From Alteromonas sp. KC3 (GTDB lineage Bacteria > Pseudomonadota > Gammaproteobacteria > Enterobacterales > Alteromonadaceae): a DNA stretch of 64,000 nucleotides. The DNA is taken from NCBI RefSeq assembly GCF_016756315.1, contig NZ_AP024235.1, forward strand, positions 4,497,648-4,561,647, written 5' to 3'. The position numbers and the translations under genes were made by a program. Positions 8,230-18,398 of the stretch are shown here, one piece after another; position 1 is the first letter of the stretch; every line of letters begins with the position of its first letter. The notes beneath the pieces were generated by a model, which made no database searches, had not been told where the DNA came from, and saw only the letters and a list, made by a program, of their open reading frames with translations.

Positions 8230-9765
8230 TTGAATAAGAAAGATAAAGTTCTGGTAATAGACCTATTTGCAGGCCCAGGCGGCTTGGGTGAAGGTATTTC
8301 TGCTACGACAGATAAAAATGGTAAAAAACCTTTCGATATTCGTATATCTGTAGAAAAGGAACCTTCGGCTCATAAAACTTTAACAACCAGATCATTCTTT
8401 CGAAAAATCAGAACGATGCCAAAGGGCATGGAAAACTATAATCTATATTTACAAGGAAAATTATCCCGCGAAGAGCTATTTGCAAAATTTCCGGAGCAAT
8501 CTGAACTTGCTCTAAATGAGACATTAGAAGGCCCTAAAGCTCTTGGTGAAGATAATAAACTAATTCATAGCCGTATCGAAAAGCTGATTAGTGACCATAA
8601 TGGACCTAAGGTAGTCATTGGTGGGCCACCATGCCAAGCTTACTCACTTGCAGGAAGATCTCGCAACGCAGGAATAGAAGATTATAAAGCTGAAAAAGAC
8701 CATCGTAATTTCTTATATTTAGAATATTTAAAAGTACTATCAATTGCTCAACCAGATGTTTTCGTGATGGAAAATGTTAGGGGCATCCTTTCCGCAAAGA
8801 TTAATGGTAAAGTAATGTTTCCTCAAATACTCAAGGACTTGAGAAAACCTGGGAGAGTTACCAAGATTAAAGGTGTACCAGGATATAAAATCTATTCGTT
8901 GGTTGCTCCAGCAGAAAATCCTAATAATCCTCAATATAAAAACTCTTCTGACTTTTTGATCAGAGCCGAAAATTATGGCATCCCCCAAGCTAGACATCGG
9001 GTAATTTTATTAGGGGTTAGAGAAGACTTAAATTGTATCCCAAAAACAATTAGTGAAATAAAAAGACAAGTAACCGTTGAGGAGGCAATAGCAGATCTTC
9101 CAGCTCTTAGGAGCGGCTTTTCCAAGCAAAAAGATATTCAATCTGATTGGGAAAAACAAATTAAGAATAACTCTAAGACACTTATAAAGTTATTACGAGA
9201 AAAGTTTGGGGAAGAGGCTGCATCAAACCTAAAACTTCCCCCAATAAAAGGACTCCCTCGTTCATGTTCTGAAAAAGCGGTAACTAAACCTAAAATGCCA
9301 AACGATATCAAAGAATGGTACTTAACGGACTCACCTAAAACCGTTCTTAATCATGAAACCAGAGGCCATATGACATCTGATTTACTGCGTTATGGGTATA
9401 GTGCTGCATTCACTAAACTGAACAATGGCGTATCACCTAAGTCTAGGGACTTTCCTGCTGAGCTTGCACCAGAACACGAAAATTGGAGCTCTGGCTCACA
9501 TGCTGACAGATTTAGAACACAGGCTGCAAATAAACCTGCAACCACCGTTACGAGCCATATCTCGAAAGATGGTCACTACTTCATACATTATGACCCTCAG
9601 CAATGCCGCAGTCTTACAGTACGAGAAGCAGCCCGTCTTCAAACCTTCCCTGACAATTACTTATTTGAAGGAAATAGGACACAACAATATGTTCAAGTTG
9701 GTAATGCAGTTCCTCCTTTTTTAGCCTTGCAGATTGGAAAAGTCATATTGGAACTTTTGACCTGA
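8230..9765 (+). CDS. C5-cytosine DNA methyltransferase
   Basis: 511 residues from a TTG codon. It transfers a methyl group from S-adenosylmethionine to carbon 5 of cytosine in a specific DNA site. Motifs in order: I FAGPGGLGEG (about 13-22); IV GGPPCQ with catalytic Cys135; VI ENVRG (181-185); VIII QARHR (253-257); a long variable region; IX/X ending REAARLQTFPD and VGNAVPP (490-496). The target-recognition region is long (about 260-440), so specificity may be unusual. No typical restriction endonuclease gene follows. Instead the gene converges, 51 bp apart, on the ATPase/FtsK operon, suggesting it marks self DNA for that system. AT-rich and island-borne. Confidence 0.93.
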   Translation: MNKKDKVLVIDLFAGPGGLGEGISATTDKNGKKPFDIRISVEKEPSAHKTLTTRSFFRKIRTMPKGMENYNLYLQGKLSREELFAKFPEQSELALNETLEGPKALGEDNKLIHSRIEKLISDHNGPKVVIGGPPCQAYSLAGRSRNAGIEDYKAEKDHRNFLYLEYLKVLSIAQPDVFVMENVRGILSAKINGKVMFPQILKDLRKPGRVTKIKGVPGYKIYSLVAPAENPNNPQYKNSSDFLIRAENYGIPQARHRVILLGVREDLNCIPKTISEIKRQVTVEEAIADLPALRSGFSKQKDIQSDWEKQIKNNSKTLIKLLREKFGEEAASNLKLPPIKGLPRSCSEKAVTKPKMPNDIKEWYLTDSPKTVLNHETRGHMTSDLLRYGYSAAFTKLNNGVSPKSRDFPAELAPEHENWSSGSHADRFRTQAANKPATTVTSHISKDGHYFIHYDPQQCRSLTVREAARLQTFPDNYLFEGNRTQQYVQVGNAVPPFLALQIGKVILELLT

Positions 9766-9816
9766 CCATTTTTTCGAAAAAACTTATGGAATCATATACA
9801 TTATCTAATAATGCCT

Positions 9817-12800
9817 TCATGTTTTGGCACATTGAATACGAGTTAGTTTCCCTTCCATTTTAATCAGTGCATCCCCTTTGCCATTGAGAGTTTCTGCACC
9901 GGCTTCATCAATTATTACTCTGCTTTCTGTTGCACTCTTCACTCTTAAAGCTAATTGTGCCGGTAAGTTTGATCTTAAATTGGTGCTAATAACCTCTGCA
10001 CTAGGTTTTTGTGTAGCTATTATTACGTGAATACCTGCCGCCCTTGCTTTTTGAGCTAGCCTTTTTAAATACCCTTCAATAGTTTTTTTACTTTCCTTCT
10101 CCGAAGTTAAATCTGCATATTCATCAAGCACAACCACCCACCAAGGAATCTTACTTTCTTCATCCACAATTGCGTTATATTCGGGTAATGATCTTGTTTT
10201 TAAGGATTTCAACTTGATGTATCTACTTTGCATTTCTGCAACGGCCATTTCAAGTAGTGCTATTGCATCTGTATCATCCCACCCTATAGAGCCTTCTAAA
10301 TGAGGATCATCTTCATATTGCTGCAATTCTGTCCCTTTAGGATCAACGAGCATGATTCTTAACTCTTGTTCAGAGTAGTATTCAATTAAACCATCTAGAA
10401 TCGTATTTAATGCTTCGGACTTCCCGCTTCCAGTTGTGCCTCCAATTAAGAGATGCGGACAATTAGAAGATGAAAAGTTTATATCTACGATTTTACCGTA
10501 AGTGTCTTCGCCAATAGGTGCAGCTAATTGATCTGTAGGCCGCCTCCATTCCTTCCAAATATCTTTTGCACTAACAAAATATCTATCTTCTTGCTTCTTA
10601 GGGACATCAATTGTTACAAAACCTTGATGATTGCCAAACCTAATATTTTGATCTTGTTCAAGTGCAAGAGCTAACTTTAATACATCAGCTTTTTCATATA
10701 ATTTCTTCGGAGCAACTGCATTACCTGGTTTGAGTCGATATAAAATTGAGGCAGGCCCTTCAACAAACCTCATGCTTTTATCTTCAGGTTGCTGAACCGA
10801 AACACCAAATTCACCAAATTTATCAAGAACTACCTGATATCTATTGATCAGTTCATCTTCGGATAATGACTTTTTAATGAATGAATCTTTTGGCTGAGAT
10901 TCTTTATTGATGAGCTTTTCACTTAAGTTAGATTCAATTGAAGCTTCTTTTTCTGAGTGTTTTGTTTCGTCGGGAAGCACTAAACTATTACCCAAATTTG
11001 CATTATCTTTATTATCTATTTTTAAGCTTTTAGCATGACCTGAAATTAAGTCTAGAATCTGTTCTTGGTAAGATTTGACAACAAAAATATCTCCCTCTTT
11101 AAATGGAGATATTAATTGTCCCTGTTCTAAATAACAGCAAATTGAAAACAGCCCTTTCACATTTCTGAGTTGATAATTACCGTTTCTAAAGTCTTGGCGT
11201 GTTTTTTCTGGTAACTTACGTTTTTTGTCATCAACTTCAGCTTGAGATAGACCAAATATCATTCTCGCTTCAGGGTTCACACTTTCCATTGCTGTTAAAA
11301 GGTGCTCTCTCCATAGTCGAGCATCTATTGCTTCTGTTTCAGTTTCAATTATAGTCTCAATCAACTCTAAAGAGGCTTTAACTTGCTCAACCCCATGTGA
11401 ATCGAAGCTCTGCCTAAACTTGCCTTCTACAATTAAAGCATCTACATACAATTCTTCTTCTTTAACTTCTAAAGTCAATCTGCATAGATCTGCTCTTGTT
11501 GTATTTCGGCCAGGAAACCACTCAGGGTGCTCGTCTAGAGAAATCCAAATTACAGCGCCATCCGAAATTTGAGAGGGGAAATAGAGATCAGATAAATGAG
11601 TGGCAATCATTAACCCTAAGATTTCTTCTGTTACTCTCGAGATTCCCATGGCTTTAAGTACCAATTGGGGTGATACCTTTCGAGTATTTTCATATACTCT
11701 GCTGGCCAAAACACTGAGTTCTTGGTCAGTAGGAAGATGTTCCGTTTTTTGAAGTATATTCCGGAGCTTTCTTTCTAGACGGTTGATTATAAATTTTTTA
11801 CCAGAATTTGATGAAACTATTAGTGTGTATAAGCTGTTTGTACCTACTTTATTTCTTACAGTTAAAATATCAGGCTTTGGTTCTAAGTTTTCCACTTGAG
11901 ACCTACTCAAATACCTTTCTAAAATAACTACCCAATGCGCCAATTCATGAAGCTGCTCATAAAGCTTTGCTGTTTCCTGAAAACTTATCTTTAACTCTAC
12001 ATAGTCTGTATTTTCAGGTTGTTGCTTTGAAACTGCACCAGATCGTACTTCTCTAACCACCATGGTAGACCAGTTCTTCAAAAGAACATCGGAATCCCTA
12101 GGTAACATTGATACAGAAATTTCTCCACCGTCTTGTCCTCCATATAAACAATTTGGACTATCAAGTAGCGTATCAAATCTCCCTTCTCGATCTTCTGGTG
12201 GTTCTGTATTGTGCTGCACATTAAGTTGATCTTTGAGCAAACCAGGTACCAAAGCTACGTCAAAACTTTGTTCTCTTAAAGAGCTTGGAATAACATTAGG
12301 GCCTTCTAAGTCGTAGAGCCTTAATTGTAATGGTGGGAAAAGCTCGTTCCCTTCACTGATTCTATTTTCCGTTGGTAAATCTTCAAAATTTAAAATTACT
12401 TCTTCCCAGAGTCTCTTAGGAGATAAAACATGCAAATTAATTTTCGTAGACTTAAATTCACCTTTTCGAATTTCTTTTATTAACTCAGAAGCAAATCTTC
12501 CACTTTGCTGAAGTATCAATAAAAGCTGCAAACCATCCTGCTTGTATGGATGCGCTTCTAAATATGTTTTGACTTGTTTAGCTAATTCAATTATCGAAGG
12601 GTAGTCTAAAACCCCACCTTTACTAAATCTGTGCTTTGTGCCTAAAGGAGCAAATTCTTCACACCAACCTTGCTCACCAGTAGCAAATAGTAAATTCCGT
12701 TCCTTAGTCGCTAAAATTGGCGGTTGCTGATGTGGTGATAAATCCGAAAGCCAGTTAATGTACAAACTATCGTTAAGTGGATTTAATTTTAAATTTCCAG

Positions 12801-14838
12801 AAAGAGCTAGATTGGCATTTTGTTCGGACTCTTCAAAATATTTTGAAATCCAACGCAGTCGCAGAGGGTGATTAGGTAACATGAGTCTTTTCTCATTACC
12901 TATATCTATAACATCTCTAGATAATAAAAATGATAGCTCTTCATGAGTTTTACCAAACGGAACATAAGTATGTTTGGCTTCATCCACTAAAACTTCCCAT
13001 TTATCGATCAGTTCATTTATAAATTCTCTATTTAAGCCGTATTTCTTTGATGATTCACAAAAATTTAAATTATCTTCAGCTAAAGTAGACAAGATGTGCT
13101 CATTTTCCTGCAACTCTGTTGACACATCCACTAGACAATCTTCGATAGTCAATGTTCGATTGCAAATATTAAGTAGCCAGTCATCTATGCCAATATCCTG
13201 AGGTAACTTAATCGTTTTGAAATAACTCAAGTTGGGCTGTTCAAAACACCAAATCCAACTCAATGCTAAATAAGGGTAATAACTAGGTAACCATTCATAA
13301 TTACTAGAAATATCAAGTTCTGTTCCATCAGATAAATCCCTAACCACGAACTCTAAAGGTATTGCTTTCCAATCAACAGATACTTCCTCTTCATAAACAT
13401 CACTATTTTGAGAAAGACGAGGCGGTTGCTTAGGCTGGACTAAACATTCTTCAATTGAAAACTCGAACCCTTCTGTATTTATCCTAGAAGCTTCAGCAAC
13501 AGACTTTAGAGTTGAACCATAAATAAAAGCAAATAATCCAATTGAAGGATTTGTTACATCTCCAGCTTTACCAAGCCTGAGTTCAATTTCACATTGCGAG
13601 TTACCGTAGTTTGGGTAAAAGTCTCTAGCGATTTCAGTTAACTTTATTAAAGGATTAATAAAGTTCTCAGGAGTTGGGAAAGCTACCTTATCCACCATTC
13701 TTTTTGTCTGCTTAGATAAAAAGTCTGCTAATGGGATACCACTTTCTATTGAATCTGCTTTTAACAATTCTAATGCAGAGTCTTGGATTCGTTCATTCAA
13801 CCCACTCTTAATGTTTAAGCTTAAGAACTGCTCCAATTCTTTAGGTGTGTTAGTAGATAACTCTTGTTCGACCCTATCACCCAACTGCAATCCTTTTACA
13901 TCCTTTGCAAACAACTGTTCAAAAATTCTAAAGGGAATTTCCTTCCTTATATCCAATCTTCTTGTTTTACTATATTCAAGACAAAGTTCCTTCCAAACTT
14001 GCTGTCTCTCTAGAGGGTATTCATTACCTTGGATATCTTTAAAAGACAAAGATGAACAAATCTTATAAACGTCTTCCGGCTCTATGTCTGTATTATTCGA
14101 CGTTGCTAATTCAGCATATGAAAGATTCAGCTCTAACCTACGAGCTATACTCGAGTCTGACTTTCCCTCACTCCAAAATTCATCGGGAAACAAACCTAGA
14201 TAAACTAAATTCCTGCCAATTAATTCAACCTGTTTTTCAAGTGTGTGATTAGAGCCTTCTAATTTAAAAGATTCACAACACCCCAATACGAAATTGACAA
14301 ATCTTCTCACTGGAACTTGAGTTTTATGAGGATGCAATAAGTTCAAAACATCTAAAAGCTTTTGAGTAAACAAGTCTGGAGCTGCTGAACCATTTTCTAA
14401 TGTTAACTCCCAACATTTCGCAATAATTACTTTTGGAATATCAATTTCATCTTTGAAAAAATTATCAAGAAAATTTCTATCTTGAAAAGTAAAAATATTT
14501 TTTAACCCTTGCTCATCGCTTTCTGTTTTTGTTTCTAAATAAACTAAACCGCTATCATTATTATTTCTATACCAAGTAATGGAACGTCCACTATCTGCTC
14601 TATATTCGTCGGGGTAATCTTTATCAGCATCGCCCGCAATAAGAACTTTTACTTTTTGCTCCCCTTGAGAGTGAGACACTTTGTTCCATACATTAATAAA
14701 TTCTATAATTTCATTTTTGAGAAGGTTTTTAATCCTAAAACACTTGTGCGATACGTCTTTTTGTGACGCAAATATTTTCAAAACAATTTCAACTACTGTC
14801 TCAGATATAACTGTTTCAGCTTTACTTATGACTGTCAT
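9817..14838 (-). CDS. DptH-like giant protein with C-terminal FtsK/HerA motor
   Basis: 1673 residues. The last 210 are an FtsK/SpoIIIE-type DNA-translocase domain: GGTTGSGKSEA Walker A (about 1466-1476), a DPKGTEL motif, VVLDEYADL Walker B (Asp at about 1572), ARAAGIHVIIATQKPSAEVI, and RSNLPAQLALRVKS with a trans-acting Arg. The first 1400 residues match no domain I can name; they contain an acidic, low-complexity linker near 1280-1340 before the motor. Size, the C-terminal motor and its place as third gene of an F-G-H-like operon resemble DptH (DndH) of phosphorothioation-dependent restriction. Start ATG overlaps the previous stop (ATGA) with GGAGG upstream. The likely role is scanning or pumping invader DNA; family assignment is inference. 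Confidence 0.7.
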   Translation of the reverse strand: MTVISKAETVISETVVEIVLKIFASQKDVSHKCFRIKNLLKNEIIEFINVWNKVSHSQGEQKVKVLIAGDADKDYPDEYRADSGRSITWYRNNNDSGLVYLETKTESDEQGLKNIFTFQDRNFLDNFFKDEIDIPKVIIAKCWELTLENGSAAPDLFTQKLLDVLNLLHPHKTQVPVRRFVNFVLGCCESFKLEGSNHTLEKQVELIGRNLVYLGLFPDEFWSEGKSDSSIARRLELNLSYAELATSNNTDIEPEDVYKICSSLSFKDIQGNEYPLERQQVWKELCLEYSKTRRLDIRKEIPFRIFEQLFAKDVKGLQLGDRVEQELSTNTPKELEQFLSLNIKSGLNERIQDSALELLKADSIESGIPLADFLSKQTKRMVDKVAFPTPENFINPLIKLTEIARDFYPNYGNSQCEIELRLGKAGDVTNPSIGLFAFIYGSTLKSVAEASRINTEGFEFSIEECLVQPKQPPRLSQNSDVYEEEVSVDWKAIPLEFVVRDLSDGTELDISSNYEWLPSYYPYLALSWIWCFEQPNLSYFKTIKLPQDIGIDDWLLNICNRTLTIEDCLVDVSTELQENEHILSTLAEDNLNFCESSKKYGLNREFINELIDKWEVLVDEAKHTYVPFGKTHEELSFLLSRDVIDIGNEKRLMLPNHPLRLRWISKYFEESEQNANLALSGNLKLNPLNDSLYINWLSDLSPHQQPPILATKERNLLFATGEQGWCEEFAPLGTKHRFSKGGVLDYPSIIELAKQVKTYLEAHPYKQDGLQLLLILQQSGRFASELIKEIRKGEFKSTKINLHVLSPKRLWEEVILNFEDLPTENRISEGNELFPPLQLRLYDLEGPNVIPSSLREQSFDVALVPGLLKDQLNVQHNTEPPEDREGRFDTLLDSPNCLYGGQDGGEISVSMLPRDSDVLLKNWSTMVVREVRSGAVSKQQPENTDYVELKISFQETAKLYEQLHELAHWVVILERYLSRSQVENLEPKPDILTVRNKVGTNSLYTLIVSSNSGKKFIINRLERKLRNILQKTEHLPTDQELSVLASRVYENTRKVSPQLVLKAMGISRVTEEILGLMIATHLSDLYFPSQISDGAVIWISLDEHPEWFPGRNTTRADLCRLTLEVKEEELYVDALIVEGKFRQSFDSHGVEQVKASLELIETIIETETEAIDARLWREHLLTAMESVNPEARMIFGLSQAEVDDKKRKLPEKTRQDFRNGNYQLRNVKGLFSICCYLEQGQLISPFKEGDIFVVKSYQEQILDLISGHAKSLKIDNKDNANLGNSLVLPDETKHSEKEASIESNLSEKLINKESQPKDSFIKKSLSEDELINRYQVVLDKFGEFGVSVQQPEDKSMRFVEGPASILYRLKPGNAVAPKKLYEKADVLKLALALEQDQNIRFGNHQGFVTIDVPKKQEDRYFVSAKDIWKEWRRPTDQLAAPIGEDTYGKIVDINFSSSNCPHLLIGGTTGSGKSEALNTILDGLIEYYSEQELRIMLVDPKGTELQQYEDDPHLEGSIGWDDTDAIALLEMAVAEMQSRYIKLKSLKTRSLPEYNAIVDEESKIPWWVVVLDEYADLTSEKESKKTIEGYLKRLAQKARAAGIHVIIATQKPSAEVISTNLRSNLPAQLALRVKSATESRVIIDEAGAETLNGKGDALIKMEGKLTRIQCAKT

Positions 14839-16130
14839 TTCAGGCCTCCAGTTCCTACCATTCGAGTTGCATCAGAGTACTCTGTAAGCAAGCCTGCAGC
14901 TTGCATCTGAATTGCAAAATGATTTTCGTTATCCTCAAAAACACTAGAATCGAATGACTCTAAAAGACCACTTTTTTCAGCAGCTTTCCTACCTATTACT
15001 AACTTACACTTCTCAAACAACCAGTCATCGACGAAAGCTTCATAAGGGATCTCCGATGATTTATTTACAGCAGCAAGTACTAATGTTTCAGTTAATTCCA
15101 GTCCAAGTGTAAAATGACGTCGTCCTCGCCAAGCATTCAGAAGTTTAATTGTTGCTGCAGAAGCCCAAAAGAAACTTCTCAACATATTCTTTTGTTTATC
15201 CTTTAGCTCTTTGCCTTCTGAGGCTTTACTCGACGCATTTAGAATATTATTTTCAATATCTTTAAAACATCTCTGTGAAGCTCTGCGGAGTTGAACGTGA
15301 GAAGAGCCACAATCGCAAATGATAAAAGAGTGTTCTTGTCCAAGAAATTTACTAGCTCTTCGGTGTTGTATTAATAACAACCAAAATGCAGTCCAACTGA
15401 TTAATGCTTTAATTCTTGCAACCGCAGATAGTTCATGATGTTCCAATATATTAACCACACCGTCTCTCAATAATTCCTCGTCCTCATCATTAAAAAGCAC
15501 ACTCTCAGCTTCGATAAGATCTTCATTGGAACTATCACTAACGTAACTTTGTTTCAGTAAAGTATTAGCTAACTTTTCTAACGCACTCTGCTCGCTTTCA
15601 GCATACAATGCTAAAAAACCAGCACGGCTTCGAGCTAGTCTTTCTGTATTATTGTCTTTCCTAAGGATATGGTATACAAGTGCTCCTCCGCCCCTAAGGT
15701 ACTTCCTTTCCACTAGAATTTTTCCGCCGCGTTTACGAGCATCCCAGTGAATTAGAGATTGAGTAAATGGAAAAAAGTGAGCTCTATCCCAGCCTGGCTT
15801 TTTTGATGTACTAGGAATTGGCAATTGAAGACAATTTAAAAGCTGTCTGACAGCCTCTTCAGTTTCAGGATTAAATAAAACTTTTTGCTTTGTATCTAAA
15901 TCTGAGAAAGATTCATCCCAAACTATCCGTCTTGCAAAGTCATGAGCTCTTTTTCTTACAGAAACCTTTTCTGTGCTTGGTAATAGATCTTCATTAACAA
16001 CACCAAATACTAAATTTAATAATTCCAATCCTGGGTAATGTCCAGCACCGTCATATACAAGAACCCCTCCAAAAATGCTTTTAGATATATCAGGCCCTGT
16101 TATTTGTGTTTCTTGCTCGAAGTTCGACAT
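14835..16130 (-). CDS. Middle gene of ATPase/FtsK operon, DptG-like
   Basis: 431 residues, no P-loop and no membrane helix. Opening region DISKSIFGGVLVYDGAGHYP, an FFPFTQSLIHWDARKR segment, and a Cys pair with a following His (FIICDCGSSH) that might bind metal. It begins 1 base inside the stop of the upstream ATPase gene, has AGGAGG about 9 bases before its ATG, and its own stop overlaps the next start by 4 bp. The three proteins are thus made together. By size and position it corresponds to DptG of DndFGH-type modules, whose function is poorly known; sequence identity must be tested. Confidence 0.6.
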   Translation of the reverse strand: MSNFEQETQITGPDISKSIFGGVLVYDGAGHYPGLELLNLVFGVVNEDLLPSTEKVSVRKRAHDFARRIVWDESFSDLDTKQKVLFNPETEEAVRQLLNCLQLPIPSTSKKPGWDRAHFFPFTQSLIHWDARKRGGKILVERKYLRGGGALVYHILRKDNNTERLARSRAGFLALYAESEQSALEKLANTLLKQSYVSDSSNEDLIEAESVLFNDEDEELLRDGVVNILEHHELSAVARIKALISWTAFWLLLIQHRRASKFLGQEHSFIICDCGSSHVQLRRASQRCFKDIENNILNASSKASEGKELKDKQKNMLRSFFWASAATIKLLNAWRGRRHFTLGLELTETLVLAAVNKSSEIPYEAFVDDWLFEKCKLVIGRKAAEKSGLLESFDSSVFEDNENHFAIQMQAAGLLTEYSDATRMVGTGGLK

Positions 16131-17959
16131 TAGAGACTGCCTCCTATCTGAATAACTCCTTCATCAATTGATATAGAGCGCATTTTCCCATTTATAAACA
16201 AGGGAATATTCCCTTCTTCAGATACATGTTGCTGAGTTATGCTACCTAAAAAGGTTTTAATACGCCTAAGGTCATGTGCATAGAACTCTTCAGCAACATA
16301 CCCAGAACTAGCCCGTGCAATACAGTCAAATACCATTAGGTTGAGCGGAAAGTCGAAAGGTTTGAGGTTTCTATCTTCGATTCGAAATACAATATGCCTG
16401 TCTAACCAATCGACACTGGAGCTGATATCATATAGTCCATCACTTGTATTCCATGCGTTATTCATGGAGAGAATCTTGATTAATGTCGTGGGAATTTTTT
16501 TAGCTATAATTGCAGTGTGGCCAACACTTGAAGTAAAGGATGGGTCTACTATATGTAAAGTAGTTTCGTCGTCACCTATTTGTAACCCTTGAATAGTGTG
16601 GAGACCTGCAATAAGTTTATTCTTAACGGTTTTCATCTTGGTTGCAGTCATATTCCCTGCTAATACCTCAATAAAGTCATTACCGTGTTCAAAACCCAAT
16701 AGACCCATTTCCTGAACACCCTGATCTTCAAAATATAACTTCCTACGTATACTCTGAACTAGCTCTTGAATAAATATCGCTTCATTATTTTGTTCTCTTT
16801 TACTTCTTGGGTCACTTATAACTTCATCAATGCCATTTGATGCGTCTACATTTATAACTTTACCTCTGGATCTATAAGTAAATTGTAAATCTATTGAATT
16901 TGGTTCAAATATTCCTTGTTCATTTATAAGCTTTTCATCAACCTCTCTTAGAGACTTCTTACCAGGGTCTAATAAATTTATATTACTTAATACCGATATT
17001 TTTTTTAATTTATCAGAACTGATCTCAGGTGGTGTTTTAAAAAGTAAATTATAGTAAGCATAATTACTCTGCCATCCAGCTTTTTTCTTTCTAAGGTTTT
17101 GATGAACATCTAAACAACCTAAGCCACCCGTTAAAAAATATGCAATAGCCATCAATATCTCACGAATAGTGATAACTGCCCCCAACCTTTCAGCCGTTGC
17201 AAAAAGTAATTCTATTCGGTTTAATCTGATAGAGGCTTTTTTGGATTCTCTATGTGAGAGTTGATTACGATTAAATAAGATAGGGCAATGCTCTTTACTG
17301 TCACAGCTCTGGCAGGTAGACCACCTTTTCCCGTCAACCCATGCTTTCATAGCCATTGAAACTAAACTTTGATCATTAGTAGAAGCTACAGATTGATAAT
17401 TCAAATTAACAATATGAACCAAGCCACTATGGGAAGAGACACCATCTTTGAAAGAGTCTTTAAATTGTTTTAACAATTCTTGGCTGTTTGATAAATCTTT
17501 TCCATATTCTAGAATTGCTCTCAATCGTCCTTCGTTTGCACATACAATAGTTGTTCTGTCATCATTCAAAGCTTTTTCAATATGCTCGGAAGCAATATCT
17601 ACTCCCATTTCAGAGAAATCTTTATATATTCTGAGTGGTTGTCCAGTATTGTTAATATCTATAAATTGCTTTCCATCACATTGTGTATTTATGATGTCAC
17701 GCGCCTCTTTCTGACTACAAGAAAAATGATATTCTATTAAACGCCTGCAAAGGTGTGTTTTTCCATGCCCCGCATCTCCAGTCAGAATAATCAACCGAGC
17801 TTTATCTTTTACTGATTTTTTTAAATAAGCTAGTGCTTTAGTCTCTAAATTTAGTGAATCATCAGTTGTTTGATATTCTTCATATATTTGATCATGAGAA
17901 GGATTGAAGGGCAAATAGCGATGTAATCGTTCAACGTGGGCATTTACTTTGTTAACCAT
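16130..17959 (-). CDS. P-loop ATPase, DptF-like, first gene of the defence operon
   Basis: 609 residues from the ATG at 17959 (GGAG 9 bases upstream); an in-frame TTG five codons earlier lacks a ribosome site. Walker A LTGDAGHGKTHLC is at about residues 60-70 after an N-terminal helical lead. Other marks are VCANEGRLRAIL, NLNYQSV, a CQSCDSKEHCP cluster likely to hold zinc, and TIREILMAIAYFLTGG (sensor-like region). This layout (AAA-like ATPase with NEGRL and Cys cluster) resembles DptF, the first protein of the DndFGH restriction module. It probably uses ATP to sense or license attack on unmodified DNA with its two partners. Confidence 0.62.
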   Translation of the reverse strand: MVNKVNAHVERLHRYLPFNPSHDQIYEEYQTTDDSLNLETKALAYLKKSVKDKARLIILTGDAGHGKTHLCRRLIEYHFSCSQKEARDIINTQCDGKQFIDINNTGQPLRIYKDFSEMGVDIASEHIEKALNDDRTTIVCANEGRLRAILEYGKDLSNSQELLKQFKDSFKDGVSSHSGLVHIVNLNYQSVASTNDQSLVSMAMKAWVDGKRWSTCQSCDSKEHCPILFNRNQLSHRESKKASIRLNRIELLFATAERLGAVITIREILMAIAYFLTGGLGCLDVHQNLRKKKAGWQSNYAYYNLLFKTPPEISSDKLKKISVLSNINLLDPGKKSLREVDEKLINEQGIFEPNSIDLQFTYRSRGKVINVDASNGIDEVISDPRSKREQNNEAIFIQELVQSIRRKLYFEDQGVQEMGLLGFEHGNDFIEVLAGNMTATKMKTVKNKLIAGLHTIQGLQIGDDETTLHIVDPSFTSSVGHTAIIAKKIPTTLIKILSMNNAWNTSDGLYDISSSVDWLDRHIVFRIEDRNLKPFDFPLNLMVFDCIARASSGYVAEEFYAHDLRRIKTFLGSITQQHVSEEGNIPLFINGKMRSISIDEGVIQIGGSL

Positions 17960-18268
17960 CCTTGTAGACTCCAAAATTTGAGGTATTTGATATCAGTAAA
18001 TATAGTTATACCTTATCATTTAAAAGAACTCTAAAAAATACACTAACCCATTAATATCTAAATTAAATAATTCCTATTCTATAATTTTGAAAAATTTATT
18101 CTAACATCGAAAAGTGTGATTCAATTCAAAAAAAATCTGTTAGTTTAAACATCGTATGTAAAATCAACCGTAAGATATAGCTAATTAACCTAAACCATAA
18201 TCAGTTCACAAAATATCTTATTTGATATGGGTAGATGTAAAACCATATCGCTTTGAACAAATTAAAAA
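17960..18268. other. AT-rich leader of the defence operon
   Basis: About 310 very AT-rich bases from the DptF-like start to the right island repeat. They must carry the operon promoter on the minus strand; I see no unambiguous operator. No gene seen. Confidence 0.5.
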
Positions 18269-18297
18269 TGGTAGCGCGAGTGGTAGTTCAGTGTTGA
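18269..18297. repeat. Right island repeat (candidate attR)
   Basis: Direct partner of 4666-18297's left copy, 26 of 29 bases identical, with the same exact core GCGAGTGGTAGTTC. The GAGTGGTGACCC motifs seen beside the left copy are absent here, consistent with arm sites belonging only to the integrase end. Base composition rises just to the right, where host genes resume. Confidence 0.6.
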
Positions 18298-18398
18298 TCT
18301 TTCCGAGACGGCATTGCTGAAAGGCTTGATTTTATTGGGCTACAGAGGCACTCTGGATATTGTTCTTCGTTGAGATCCAGAATATTGAGTAAAGCATT

